From positions 1-44,536 of the forward strand of contig JAFWWK010000251.1 in NCBI GenBank assembly GCA_017523615.1: a stretch of 44,536 bases of DNA. Reading direction: 5' to 3'. This document shows positions 34,524 through 44,295 of this stretch, in pieces. A program made the translations under genes and the position numbers. The notes below the pieces were generated by a model. The model saw only the letters and a list, made by a program, of their open reading frames with translations. It did not search any database and was not told the DNA's origin. The stretch comes from Clostridia bacterium (GTDB lineage: Bacteria > Bacillota > Clostridia > Christensenellales > Aristaeellaceae). The first letter of the stretch is position 1; each line of letters begins with the position of its first letter.

Positions 34524-34623
34524 AGGGAGAGGGGCCCCGCGGCCCGGACAGGACAGGAATCAGATTCCAGAGAACGCAAATGACGCTGCGCGCCATGCCG
34601 AAACGTTTCAGGGAGGGATGCCT

Positions 34624-35304
34624 ATGAATAAGCGCTGCACGGAACCATCCTGCCGGAAAACCTTCTCTACCCTGAATTATGGCGGACTGTGCCCCTTCTG
34701 CGGCAAAACCTATCCGAACCTGAAAAACGGCAGGAAGAAGCCTGTTCCCGAAAAGACAGCCTTTGACCGGAACGGGATTGCGCTTAAGATCAGGTCGGCA
34801 AAGGCGAGGCACAGGACCTCCGTGACCGTGCGGATCGATGAAGTGATGCAGTTCCTGAGCATGGGCGAAAAGATCAAGGCCATCAAGACGTTCCGGGACG
34901 AAATGATGAGGTTTGCGTATTTGCCCGGCCTGAAGTCGGCCAAGAAATTTATCGATTCCGTCATGGCAGGCAGTCCGATCGTTTCCTGGCGCCTGACCGG
35001 TCAAGTCCACAACGGATCAATGGAGATCGAGCCGGCCGAAACGACTCCTAAGGCAAAGCGTGCTGAAAAAAGGGAAAAGGCGGCGTCGATGGTCATGACC
35101 ATCGACGAGCTGGACCTGTCTGTCCGCGCGTATAACTGCCTGAAGCGCGCGGGCATCATGATGGTGAGGGATCTGACGGACTGCAGCGAGGAGGACCTGA
35201 AGGGAGTAAGAAACCTGGGCATGAAAAGCAGGGAGGAAATCGTCAATAAGCTTTCCGTGCTGGGATTGGGCCTGAGGTCCGGCGGGACACAAAGCGGGAA
35301 ATAA
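34624..35304 (+). CDS. Zinc-ribbon protein with RNA polymerase alpha-CTD domain
   Basis: The 226-aa protein starts at ATG 34624 (GGAGG 7 nt upstream; an ATG two codons earlier abuts the ribosome site). Residues 5-26 form a Cys4 zinc ribbon (Cys5, 10, 23, 26). The middle 100 residues are unassigned. Residues about 157-218 are an RNA polymerase alpha C-terminal domain. The residues used by E. coli alpha-CTD to bind UP-element DNA are kept: RAYNCLK (Arg168, Asn171) and NLGMKS (Gly199, Lys201, Ser202). It lacks the alpha N-terminal domain, so it is not a core subunit. It could recruit polymerase or compete with alpha-CTD at selected promoters; this is inference. Its place behind the giant RNAs is notable. 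Confidence 0.8.
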   Translation: MNKRCTEPSCRKTFSTLNYGGLCPFCGKTYPNLKNGRKKPVPEKTAFDRNGIALKIRSAKARHRTSVTVRIDEVMQFLSMGEKIKAIKTFRDEMMRFAYLPGLKSAKKFIDSVMAGSPIVSWRLTGQVHNGSMEIEPAETTPKAKRAEKREKAASMVMTIDELDLSVRAYNCLKRAGIMMVRDLTDCSEEDLKGVRNLGMKSREEIVNKLSVLGLGLRSGGTQSGK

Positions 35305-35367
35305 GGCGCCGCTGCAAGCGGTAAAGCATGTTCCGGCAAACGCAGGGCCTGAGGGAAGAGAAGCCTT

Positions 35368-35390
35368 CGCCGCCGGATGGCGGCGCGTTT
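35368..35390 (+). terminator. Hairpin after the alpha-CTD gene
   Basis: CGCCGCC (35368-35374) and GGCGGCG (35379-35385) form a perfect 7-bp stem with a GGAT loop, followed by CGTTTGT. The T tract is weak, so termination would be partial. Confidence 0.5.
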
Positions 35391-35438
35391 GTCCTAAAGT
35401 GATCCTGTCAACGGATGAAATGATGAGGAGTGATAAAA

Positions 35439-35768
35439 ATGGAAAGGCTGATCCCCTACGACAAAATGTCGAAAAAGGAAAAGAAGGCGTACAACGAAAA
35501 GCGCCGGGTGGTATGGCAGTTCAGCCCGGTGACCCGGAAAAAGGAAAGCGCGAAGGCGTACAGCCGTCAAAACGGCCGCAGAGAAACGCGGAGACGCGGG
35601 GAAGAGGGACCCGTATCTCCGTGTTTTTTTGCGTTTTATTATGCCTTTTTTGGTTCCGGAGGATCCTTGTTTCCGCTCCTGCGCTTTTTTCATCCCTCCC
35701 CGCCCAGGCCGGAATCATGCACGTATTCCTCCACGGTCCCGTCCGTCACGTTCACATACACGATATAA
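35439..35768 (+). CDS. Small basic protein, unknown function, with likely aberrant tail
   Basis: ATG 35439 with GAGGAG 8 nt upstream starts MERLIPYDKMSKKEKKAYNE, then RRVVWQFSPVTRKKESAKAY. This matches a type of short Lys/Arg-rich protein (xxLIPxxKxxKKxKKxxxxxxRxxWxxxxPVTR) seen in Clostridia, function unknown. From about residue 50 the frame runs through a strong terminator (35589-35628) and then into the 3' end of the convergent gene. The final 55 or so residues are therefore probably not native and the original stop was lost. The conserved part ends around SRQNGRRE. Confidence 0.5.
   Translation: MERLIPYDKMSKKEKKAYNEKRRVVWQFSPVTRKKESAKAYSRQNGRRETRRRGEEGPVSPCFFAFYYAFFGSGGSLFPLLRFFHPSPPRPESCTYSSTVPSVTFTYTI
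35589..35628 (+). terminator. Intrinsic terminator behind the small basic protein
   Basis: GGAGACGCGGG pairs with CCCGTATCTCC (one mismatch, one G-U) and is followed by GTGTTTTTTT. It likely ends the transcript that carries the alpha-CTD gene and the small protein. Confidence 0.75.
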
Positions 35769-36664
35769 TAGCCTTCCTTGTCCATATGGGACCTGGGCTC
35801 GCCGTTTATTGCCTGCAGGGCCGTGTAAGGCGCGTACAGCAGGTATTCCACCTTCAGGCAGGGCTTCCCGTTCACCATTACGTACCAGCTGTTCCCTTCG
35901 CTTTCGCCGCATACGGTGTACAGTTCCATCAGGCTGATCTCGGCCTCGCCGAGGCTGTAATTGGTGATGATGAATTCCCGCCCGATGGCGACCAGATCCT
36001 CCTCGGGCAGCCTTCGTGCCTCCATGGCGGCCGTTTTGTCCGCTTCCAGGCGCTCGGGCCAGGTCTCGTCCGGTTCAGAGGACGAAACATCCTCAGAGGC
36101 TCCGTGCGCTTCGGCGATGGCGGCGGCCCGGCGGAGGAACGCCTGCTTGCGCCGCGCGTCCAGGCAGTCCGAAAGCATCTCCGTCAGCTGGTCCTTCCCC
36201 CAGGCTTCCGCTTCGTAGCCGCCGGAGGTGTCCTTCCCGTCGTGGCTCCAAAGGATCTCCGCCTTTCCGTCCTTCACAAGGACGGTATAGGTGCCAAGCA
36301 CATAATTCAGGTCCCCGGCCCCGGAAAAGGTCACCCGGACCGTGCCGTCCGGCTGTTCTTCCTCCTCCCGCCCGAAGAAGGTCATCATCTCCGTCGTGAC
36401 GCCGCGTTCTTCGGCCATGGCCCGCTCGGCGATCCGGGCCGCGTTCACCCTGGGGGAGAAAAGAAGGCTTGCCGCCAGGGCCGCGGCGGAGAGCGCTGCC
36501 AGCAGGACCGCAAAGGCAATGATAACGGATATCTTTTTTTTCATGACCGGTTTTTCCTCCCGTTTGATCCGCTCCATGACCGCGCCGCGGCAGGACGGCA
36601 GGCTGTCCAGGAAGGAGAGCCGGCGGTCCATAGCGTCCCGGAGCGATGAGTTATTCGTCTTCAT
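35690..36664 (-). CDS. Anti-sigma-factor-like membrane protein
   Basis: The 324-aa protein has a short cytoplasmic N-terminus (LRDAMDRRLSFLDSLPSCRG), one membrane segment at about 43-65 (KISVIIAFAVLLAALSAAAL) and a large outer part. The outer part contains PepSY-like stretches (GTYTVLVKDGKAEILWSHDG, EGYYIVYVNVTDGTVEEYVH). ATG 36664 overlaps the sigma gene stop by 14 nt and has GAGGA 8 nt upstream. Coupling to an ECF sigma gene and this topology fit an anti-sigma factor that releases sigma on an envelope signal. No classical ZAS zinc motif is present, so the mechanism is open. Confidence 0.7.
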   Translation of the reverse strand: MKTNNSSLRDAMDRRLSFLDSLPSCRGAVMERIKREEKPVMKKKISVIIAFAVLLAALSAAALAASLLFSPRVNAARIAERAMAEERGVTTEMMTFFGREEEEQPDGTVRVTFSGAGDLNYVLGTYTVLVKDGKAEILWSHDGKDTSGGYEAEAWGKDQLTEMLSDCLDARRKQAFLRRAAAIAEAHGASEDVSSSEPDETWPERLEADKTAAMEARRLPEEDLVAIGREFIITNYSLGEAEISLMELYTVCGESEGNSWYVMVNGKPCLKVEYLLYAPYTALQAINGEPRSHMDKEGYYIVYVNVTDGTVEEYVHDSGLGGEG

Positions 36665-37157
36665 GATACCAGTCCTCCAGTTCTGTTTTGAGGATCGCTT
36701 TCGCCTTTTTCAGGCGGTAATTGACCGTCGAGCGGGGGATAAGCAGCGCCCGGGTCATCTCCGCCAGGGTCATCCCCTGATACCAGTGCATCAGGGTCAC
36801 TTCCTTCAGCCGGGGCGGCAGGGACATTACCGCCCGGGTGACGGTGTCGTCCCGTGCCTCGAAGGGCGCCGAGCCCTCCGGCAAAAGGTCCGGGGTCACT
36901 GTCCGGTCGGTGTGGCGGCGCCAGGCGCTTTTGTTCAGGTCCCTGCAGGTATTGACGGCGATGCGCGTCAGCCAGGTTTTTTCCGACGCGTCCCCGCGGA
37001 AACGGCCGCGGTTTTTCCATGCCTTGAAAAATGTTTCCTGAACGGCGTCCTGCGCCAAGGCGGCGTCGCCCAGGAGGACGAAGCACAGCCGGAGCAACGG
37101 TTTTTCCCATCGGGTGATGACGCCGTCCAGCCATTCCCGGTGCGTATCCTGTGTCAA
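36651..37157 (-). CDS. ECF-type RNA polymerase sigma factor
   Basis: A TTG start at 37157 with AAAGGAGG 7-8 nt upstream yields 168 aa. The frame is open 40 codons further upstream without a ribosome site. Region 2 is clear (LLRLCFVLLGDAALAQDAVQ, ETFFKAWKNRGRFRG), as is region 4 (LPPRLKEVTLMHWYQGMTLA, EMTRALLIPRSTVNYRLKKA). There are no regions 1 or 3, as expected for ECF sigmas. It directs transcription of its own and other genes when freed from the downstream anti-sigma protein. No matching ECF promoter was recognised upstream. Confidence 0.88.
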   Translation of the reverse strand: MTQDTHREWLDGVITRWEKPLLRLCFVLLGDAALAQDAVQETFFKAWKNRGRFRGDASEKTWLTRIAVNTCRDLNKSAWRRHTDRTVTPDLLPEGSAPFEARDDTVTRAVMSLPPRLKEVTLMHWYQGMTLAEMTRALLIPRSTVNYRLKKAKAILKTELEDWYHEDE

Positions 37158-37298
37158 ACAGCTCCCTCCTTTCAACACTTCATTAGACGACGCGGCGTTG
37201 AAAACGGGCCAAATTATTTGGCTTTTTTGTTTGTGCCGTACATCGGGGGAGAATGCCTTTTTTCCGTGTCCTTTCACCCCGGCTTTCCGTCGGTCCGC

Positions 37299-37328
37299 AA
37301 AAAAGGAGGCGCCCTGCCGGCTGCCTCC
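37299..37328 (-). terminator. Terminator of the HD-Pnk gene
   Basis: GGAGGC (37305-37310) pairs with GCCTCC (37323-37328) with further inner pairing, and the minus strand continues with T6. It lies 25 nt beyond the stop. Confidence 0.75.
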
Positions 37329-37352
37329 GAATATCCGGGCGCTGCGCCCGGT

Positions 37353-38522
37353 TCATACGCATATCCATTCAACCGCCTGCGCCTCCCGCGTTTCCGGGGG
37401 CTCCAGGCTCTGAAGCATCCTTTGGATCACATGTTCCGGCACCCTGTCGGGCCGATCGTTGTTGCGGCGCAGGTTTTCCTCCCACGACGTTTCAAGATAC
37501 ACGATCCTGACCCGGGCATGGTAACTTTCAAACAGGTCCACCTGCCCGGCGCGTTTATCGGTGAGGGAGGTGGCGTTCCATACAAAGGGCTGCTTTTGCC
37601 TCAGGAAAGCCCTGGCCTGTGCTTTTGCCGCCTGAACCGCCCGGCCCTGGTCGTCCCCGGGGCCGACCCCCATCTCCCTGCGGATGCCGTCCAGGCTCAC
37701 GGTGGGAAGGGACGGGCAGTTGGCGCGGATCCAGTGGTCCTTGCCGGTCCCCGGCAGGCCGCACATCAATATCACCTCGCCCCAGGTGTCGTCGTACAGT
37801 TCCTGGTCCTTCCACACCCTGGAGCCGGAAAACAGTGCCCGCCGGGTGTGGGCCGAGGCGAAGGGATAGGGGCCGTCCAGGCACCCTTCCTCCCGGGCCG
37901 TTTCCCGTCCCAGCTCCGCCTTTTCCATCAGCTCCGGGATATCCGGGGCGACGCGGCCCAGGGCGTCCGCCTCCGCAAGCAGGCACAGGGCGCGCAGGGT
38001 GAAGTCCGGCGCAAGTTCCCCGTCCGCGGCCATCTTCAGCGCCCGGAGAGGGCCGCCATCGTCCTCGCACAGGTGAAGCGGCGCCGTATGATACCTGATC
38101 AACAGGCATACCGCCTCCCGAAAGCGCTGCTTTTCCGTGCTTCCGCACATCCCGAAGTCCTGCCACAGCATGGCCCGCGCCATCTGCGCGCCGACCGGTC
38201 CGTGGTGGGGGGAGACCCACGCCCCGTCCCGCATCACGGTGCAGGTGATCTTGCCGATGTCGTGGAGCAGCGCCGCCAGGGCCAGCGCCCGGCGCGGCCG
38301 CTCATCCATGCAGCGGAAAGCGTCCATGCCCGCAAGGGCCTCGCACACCCTGCGGGTATGCTCCATCACATCCCCCTCGCCGTGCCAAATGGGGTCCTGG
38401 GGGGCCTTGGCCATGCGGTCAAACAGGCTCTCCAACGACGGCAGATTTTTAAGCCCCGTCCAGTCCCAGGAAAAGTCCGGTGGACAGGGAAGGCAGGAAA
38501 ACAGGGCATCCGGACCGTTCAT
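37353..38522 (-). CDS. HD-Pnk: HD phosphoesterase fused to polynucleotide 5'-kinase
   Basis: The 389-aa protein starts at ATG 38522 with GGAGG 7 nt upstream. Residues about 40-200 form an HD phosphohydrolase (DVMEHTRRV, His55; ALLHDIGKI, His87-Asp88; RYHTAPLH, His145; AEADALG, Asp186). Residues about 248-389 form a P-loop kinase with GLPGTGKD (255-262), substrate Asp in SLDGIRREM and an Arg-rich lid (NLRRNNDRPDRVP). This order matches HD-Pnk enzymes such as that of Runella, in which the HD part removes 2',3'-cyclic phosphate ends and the kinase phosphorylates 5'-OH ends. It is thus a DNA/RNA end-healing enzyme. No ligase gene is beside it here. Confidence 0.82.
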   Translation of the reverse strand: MNGPDALFSCLPCPPDFSWDWTGLKNLPSLESLFDRMAKAPQDPIWHGEGDVMEHTRRVCEALAGMDAFRCMDERPRRALALAALLHDIGKITCTVMRDGAWVSPHHGPVGAQMARAMLWQDFGMCGSTEKQRFREAVCLLIRYHTAPLHLCEDDGGPLRALKMAADGELAPDFTLRALCLLAEADALGRVAPDIPELMEKAELGRETAREEGCLDGPYPFASAHTRRALFSGSRVWKDQELYDDTWGEVILMCGLPGTGKDHWIRANCPSLPTVSLDGIRREMGVGPGDDQGRAVQAAKAQARAFLRQKQPFVWNATSLTDKRAGQVDLFESYHARVRIVYLETSWEENLRRNNDRPDRVPEHVIQRMLQSLEPPETREAQAVEWICV

Positions 38523-38663
38523 TCTTTCTCCTCCGTTCTCTTTACCGATTTTATACTATGTGCTCAGCCGCTGTCAATCGAGGGCGGAGACCAGGCCCGC
38601 GATGGCTTTTTATGTGGGATGAAGGTTATTTGCCTGTTTGCTTAAAAGCCTGGATCCAGGTCC

Positions 38664-38696
38664 TTGTAATAAAACAGGATCGATGCTATATTACAA
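38664..38696 (+). promoter_or_regulatory. Promoter of the BspA-like gene, flanked by inverted repeat
   Basis: TTGTAA (38664-38669) and TATATT (38687-38692) are 17 nt apart. TTGTAAT (38664-38670) and ATTACAA (38690-38696) are perfect inverted copies, so a regulator could bind across the promoter. The roughly 100-nt leader contains a CTTATCC/GGATAAG hairpin near 38724-38750. Confidence 0.65.
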
Positions 38697-38804
38697 TAAA
38701 AAGGAGCTCCCTGATAGACGCAGGCTTATCCGGGAGGTTTCCGGGATAAGGCGGCGGAAATGCCTGTATAGGATTTTGCATGCAAATTCAACGTTTGAGG
38801 GCTT

Positions 38805-40244
38805 ATGATGACAATCAGCAGGTTGAAGAATGATCCCTATCGCGGCAGGGCGATCCTGTTCGCTGCGCTGCTGGCGTGTTTTCTGGGCTTTGCGTCTTTG
38901 GGAAGCGCGGAAACGGATCTTACGGTCCCGGCGGGGACCCTGGTGATCGAGGACGAAGCATTCATGGGCGACACCTCGCTGACGAGGGTCGCCGCGGGGG
39001 AAGGCCTTTTGCGGATAGAAAGCAGGGCTTTCGCCGGCTGCGGCCTGAAGGAAGCGCAGCTGCCGGCATCGGTGGAATACATCGCTCCCGACACGTTCAC
39101 TGGCAACGGCGGGCTGGTCATTTCCGCGCCGAAAGGATCCTATGCGCTGCGTTGGGCTGAGGATCACGGGATCCTGTTCCAGGAGATCTCCATGCCGGCA
39201 TCGTACTTTGGATACTCGGAACTGGACGACGGAACGATCCGCATCGATGAATACATCGGTCCCGCCGGCGGGGTCGATGTTGTGATCCCCAGATATATCG
39301 ATGGGAAACCGGTGACGGAGATCGGGGGATCCGCTTTTTATGACAAGGCCGGACTTTCCGGCAGCCTGACCATCCCTTCCGGCATTAAAAGCATTGGAAA
39401 CAGCGCGTTCTCAGGCTGTGCCGGCTTCACCGGAGACCTGATCATTCCCGACGGGGTGACGGTCATTGACGATTTTGCCTTTTTCGGCTGCCGCGGTTTT
39501 AACGGCGGCCTGACGATCCCCCGCGGTGTGACAGGCATCGGGATCGCCGCTTTCTATGACTGCAGCGGCTTTACCGGCAGCCTGAATATCCCTTCCGGCG
39601 TTACTGACATCGGGAACAGCGCGTTCTCCGGCTGCAGCGGGTTCACCGGCAGCCTGTCGATCCCGGACAGCGTGACAAGCATCGGCGAATGTGCGTTTGT
39701 TGACTGCAGCGGGTTCACCGGCAGCCTGAATATCCCTGCCGGTGTGACGATCATTGCCGCCGGTTCGTTCACCAACTGCGGCGGCTTTAACGGTACTCTG
39801 ACGATCCCGGACAGCGTGAATGATATCGGTGAATGGGCTTTCGCCGGCTGCAGCGGGTTCACCGGGGACCTCACGATCCCCGGCGGTGTAACAGGCATCG
39901 GAGATTACGCTTTCTTTAACTGCAGCGGTTTTACCGGCGGCCTGGATATCCCTGGAGGTGTGGCAGTGATCGGGGACTGCGCGTTCCGGTATTGCGGCGG
40001 GTTCACAGGCAGCCTGGTGATCCCCGGCAGCGTGACGGGTATCGGAAGCTTTGCGTTCGACGGCTGTACAGGTCTGGAAAAAACAGTTGTCCCGGTCACC
40101 GGACCCGACGGGACCGTAATTATGGCGGAGCGCATCGCGGTGTACTGCCCGCGCGGCAGCTATGCCTGGTCCTGGGCGGAGAATGATGATGATCTTGAAC
40201 CGCTGGAATGGGACGGCGTATCCCGGCCCGGGAGTCCTTCCTGA
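38805..40244 (+). CDS. BspA-like leucine-rich-repeat surface protein
   Basis: The 479-aa protein has an N-terminal hydrophobic export segment (AILFAALLACFLGFASLGSA) followed by LRR_5/BspA repeats. From about residue 185 to 425 there are around ten units of 23 residues with the pattern GFxGxLxIPxxVTxIGxxAF, each ending in a Cys near the turn. Such proteins are exported and often bind host or bacterial surface ligands. No sorting signal or repeat-linked anchor is seen at the C-terminus. GAGGG precedes two adjacent ATG codons (38805 and 38808). The nearly identical DNA of the repeats invites unit gain and loss. Confidence 0.88.
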   Translation: MMTISRLKNDPYRGRAILFAALLACFLGFASLGSAETDLTVPAGTLVIEDEAFMGDTSLTRVAAGEGLLRIESRAFAGCGLKEAQLPASVEYIAPDTFTGNGGLVISAPKGSYALRWAEDHGILFQEISMPASYFGYSELDDGTIRIDEYIGPAGGVDVVIPRYIDGKPVTEIGGSAFYDKAGLSGSLTIPSGIKSIGNSAFSGCAGFTGDLIIPDGVTVIDDFAFFGCRGFNGGLTIPRGVTGIGIAAFYDCSGFTGSLNIPSGVTDIGNSAFSGCSGFTGSLSIPDSVTSIGECAFVDCSGFTGSLNIPAGVTIIAAGSFTNCGGFNGTLTIPDSVNDIGEWAFAGCSGFTGDLTIPGGVTGIGDYAFFNCSGFTGGLDIPGGVAVIGDCAFRYCGGFTGSLVIPGSVTGIGSFAFDGCTGLEKTVVPVTGPDGTVIMAERIAVYCPRGSYAWSWAENDDDLEPLEWDGVSRPGSPS

Positions 40245-40350
40245 ATCATACGCCCCGCCTCGGCGGGAACGGATGCCTGCGGCAGGGCACCGCAGAGGGG
40301 GCCTTCCGTACGCAAAAAGCATCCGCGTGCGGGGATCCGTATTTCATGCG

Positions 40351-40399
40351 AAAAAAAAAAGGCCGCGGCACGCTCCGTCATTGGGGGCGCGCCGCGGCC
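40351..40399 (-). terminator. Terminator of the arabinoside operon
   Basis: A 13-position GC-rich stem (40361-40373 with 40387-40399, one mismatch) is followed on the minus strand by T10. It lies 24 nt after the GH51 stop. Confidence 0.9.
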
Positions 40400-40422
40400 A
40401 TGGCTTTTTGTGATGTTTTTTA

Positions 40423-42078
<1,656 letters not shown>

Positions 42079-42972
42079 TCAGCCTTTTACGGCGCCAGCG
42101 GTCATGCCTTCCACGATGAACTTCTGCGCGAACAGATAGATCATGAGCAGGGGAAGGATAGCGAAGCAGGATCCGGTGATCATCAGGTCATAGTTGTTGC
42201 CGTAGGGGGACCACAGGGTATTGAGGCCGATGGGGATGGTATACTTCTTCATGTCGGAGAGGACCAGCATCGGCCACAGGAGGGCGTTCCAGGCGCCCAT
42301 GCCCGTGAGCACCGCCATGGAGGCGTAGGCCGGCTTCATGATGGGCATGATGATGCGGAAGAAGGTGCCGTATTCGGTGCAGCCGTCCACCCGGGCGGCC
42401 TCCACCAGCTCCAGGGGGACGTTGGTCAGGAACTGGCGGAAGAAGAACACGGCGCTCATGCTGATCAGGAAGGGCATCATCACGCCGGCATAGCTGTTGC
42501 GCATGCCCATGGCGTTGATCTGAGTATACATCGGGAGCATCAGGATTTCAAGGGGGACCATCATCACCAGCAGCACGCACATGAACATGACGTTCTTGCC
42601 CCTGAAATTGTATTTGGAAAAGCCGTAGGCTACCATGGAAGAAAGGAGCAGCGTCAAAACCGTCTGCAGCGCCACCACCTTCAGGCTGTTCCAGTACCAG
42701 ACGAAATAGCTGTGGGGATTGTATTCGCCGTTGCTCATGACCCCGGTGAACAGGTAGCGCCAGGCGTTCAGGTGCAGCTTTTCCGGGGTGGGGTTCAGGT
42801 TGAGGCCGCTGACGAACAGCTCCGCGCCGCCCTTGAAGGTGCCCAGCAGCAGCGCGTAAAGCGGGATGATGAACAGGATGCTGAGGATCACGAAAAAGCA
42901 GGACATGACGATCTTCCCCGCCAGGTGTTTGCGTTCATGGATCTCGATCGGGGCGTTGGCTGTTTTCTGCAT
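42079..42972 (-). CDS. Sugar ABC transporter permease, MalG type
   Basis: The 297-aa protein has six membrane segments and the EAA loop (LVELVEAARVDG-like, here LELVEAARVDGCTEYGTFFR) that docks to the shared ATPase. It begins 2 nt after the stop of the other permease and forms the heterodimeric channel with it. The cognate ATPase is not in the window; many Firmicutes use a shared MsmX-type ATPase. The 141-nt gap to the GH51 gene holds no visible terminator. Confidence 0.9.
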   Translation of the reverse strand: MQKTANAPIEIHERKHLAGKIVMSCFFVILSILFIIPLYALLLGTFKGGAELFVSGLNLNPTPEKLHLNAWRYLFTGVMSNGEYNPHSYFVWYWNSLKVVALQTVLTLLLSSMVAYGFSKYNFRGKNVMFMCVLLVMMVPLEILMLPMYTQINAMGMRNSYAGVMMPFLISMSAVFFFRQFLTNVPLELVEAARVDGCTEYGTFFRIIMPIMKPAYASMAVLTGMGAWNALLWPMLVLSDMKKYTIPIGLNTLWSPYGNNYDLMITGSCFAILPLLMIYLFAQKFIVEGMTAGAVKG

Positions 42973-42974
42973 GT

Positions 42975-44168
42975 TCAGTCCTCCTTCCTGCCGATGGTCC
43001 CGGTGATGAACAGCTGGGCCACGGTGATGATCATGGCGCCCACCAGGAGCACCAGGCCGACGGCCGAGGCGAAGCCGAACTTGTCCACCTTCTCAAAGCC
43101 GTAGCGGTACAGGTAGCCGACGATGGTCAGGCCGTAGTTCTTGGGGGAATTGTTGCCGCCGAAGATCATATAGCTTTCGGTGAACATCGCAAGGCCCGCG
43201 TAAATGGAAATGGTGAGCACATAGATGGTGGTGGGCTTGAGCAGCGGCAGGCAGATCTTTGTGAACTTCTGCACGCCGTTGGCGCCGTCGATGTCGGCCG
43301 CCTCGTAAAGCTCGTTGGGGATGGATTTGAGGCCGGCCATGTAATACAGCATGTTCATGCCGGTCCAGCGCCAGAAGCACAAAAGCACCATGGCGAACAT
43401 GGACGTTTCGGCGCCTTTGAGCCAGGTGATGGGCGGCAGGCCGAAGACGCCGCGCACCTGGTTCATCAGGGCGCCGTCAAGCTCGGAGAACATCATGCGG
43501 AAGATGATGCCGGCGACCACCACGGAGCACAGCACCGGCATGAAGGCCACGGTCTTGAACAGCTTTCCGGTCTTGGCGATCTTCATTTCCGCAAGGTAGG
43601 CCAGCAGCATGGGTACGGGGATCAGGATGGCGCATGTGAGCAGCATGTAGGTGACGGAGTTGCTCACGGCGGTGTAGAAGGTCTTGTTCTGGAACAGGTC
43701 CTGGTAGTTTTTGAACCCGATCCATTCGGTGCCGCTGCCCTTGATGCTCTGGAAGCTCATCATGATGGTGGAGATCAGGGGATAGGCGAAGAACACCAGG
43801 AAGGTGAAGATGAAGGGCGCCACGAACACATAGGGCGCGACCTTCTGGGAATACAGAAGCTGCTTGTTCAGCGCCACGAAGACCGCCGCCAGGGCAATCC
43901 CCGATACCACGATCCACAGCCTGTACCTGACGGCGCTGAACCAGAGGTTCTGCAGGAAGGAATATCCCTGCCCTTCGGCGGGCTTGCCGAAGTAATAGGC
44001 GCTCAGGTCCCCGTGGGAATCGTAGGCGCTGTCGAAACGGACCGCCTTGCCCTGCAGGGAGAACAGCCCCACCAGGCCGAGGATGACCAGGAGCGCGCCG
44101 AGGATCAGCAGCGCGGTCCCGCGGTTGTGACGGCTTGTTTTGTTCGCTGCGGCCGCCTGTGCCTGCAT
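42975..44168 (-). CDS. Sugar ABC transporter permease, MalF type
   Basis: ATG 44168, preceded by AAAGGGG, gives 397 aa. This is longer than usual because of an N-terminal part with two extra hydrophobic segments (LLILGALLVILGLVGLFSLQ and IVVSGIALAAVFVALN) around a short outer loop. The core has six segments starting VFVAPFIFTFLVFFAYPL and the EAA loop PNELYEAADIDGANGVQKF. It pairs with the MalG-type protein downstream. An upstream extension of the frame lies within the hairpin and solute-binding gene and is not used. Confidence 0.9.
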   Translation of the reverse strand: MQAQAAAANKTSRHNRGTALLILGALLVILGLVGLFSLQGKAVRFDSAYDSHGDLSAYYFGKPAEGQGYSFLQNLWFSAVRYRLWIVVSGIALAAVFVALNKQLLYSQKVAPYVFVAPFIFTFLVFFAYPLISTIMMSFQSIKGSGTEWIGFKNYQDLFQNKTFYTAVSNSVTYMLLTCAILIPVPMLLAYLAEMKIAKTGKLFKTVAFMPVLCSVVVAGIIFRMMFSELDGALMNQVRGVFGLPPITWLKGAETSMFAMVLLCFWRWTGMNMLYYMAGLKSIPNELYEAADIDGANGVQKFTKICLPLLKPTTIYVLTISIYAGLAMFTESYMIFGGNNSPKNYGLTIVGYLYRYGFEKVDKFGFASAVGLVLLVGAMIITVAQLFITGTIGRKED

Positions 44169-44255
44169 AAGAATTTTCCCCTTTCTGACCGATACCGGAT
44201 CGTTGGGTCTGAAGCGGGAACGCCCCTCGCGCGGAGCGTTCCCGCATGGATAAAC

Positions 44256-44282
44256 GGGGCTGCCGCTTTTCGCAGCAGCCCC
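44256..44282 (-). promoter_or_regulatory. Hairpin between solute-binding and permease genes
   Basis: GGGGCTGC (44256-44263) pairs with GCAGCCCC (44275-44282), extended by GC pairs around a short loop. No T run follows on the minus strand. It directly follows the binding-protein stop and would protect that mRNA 3' end, giving more binding protein than permease, as known for many ABC operons. Confidence 0.6.
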
Positions 44283-44295
44283 GGCGGGATCAGGA

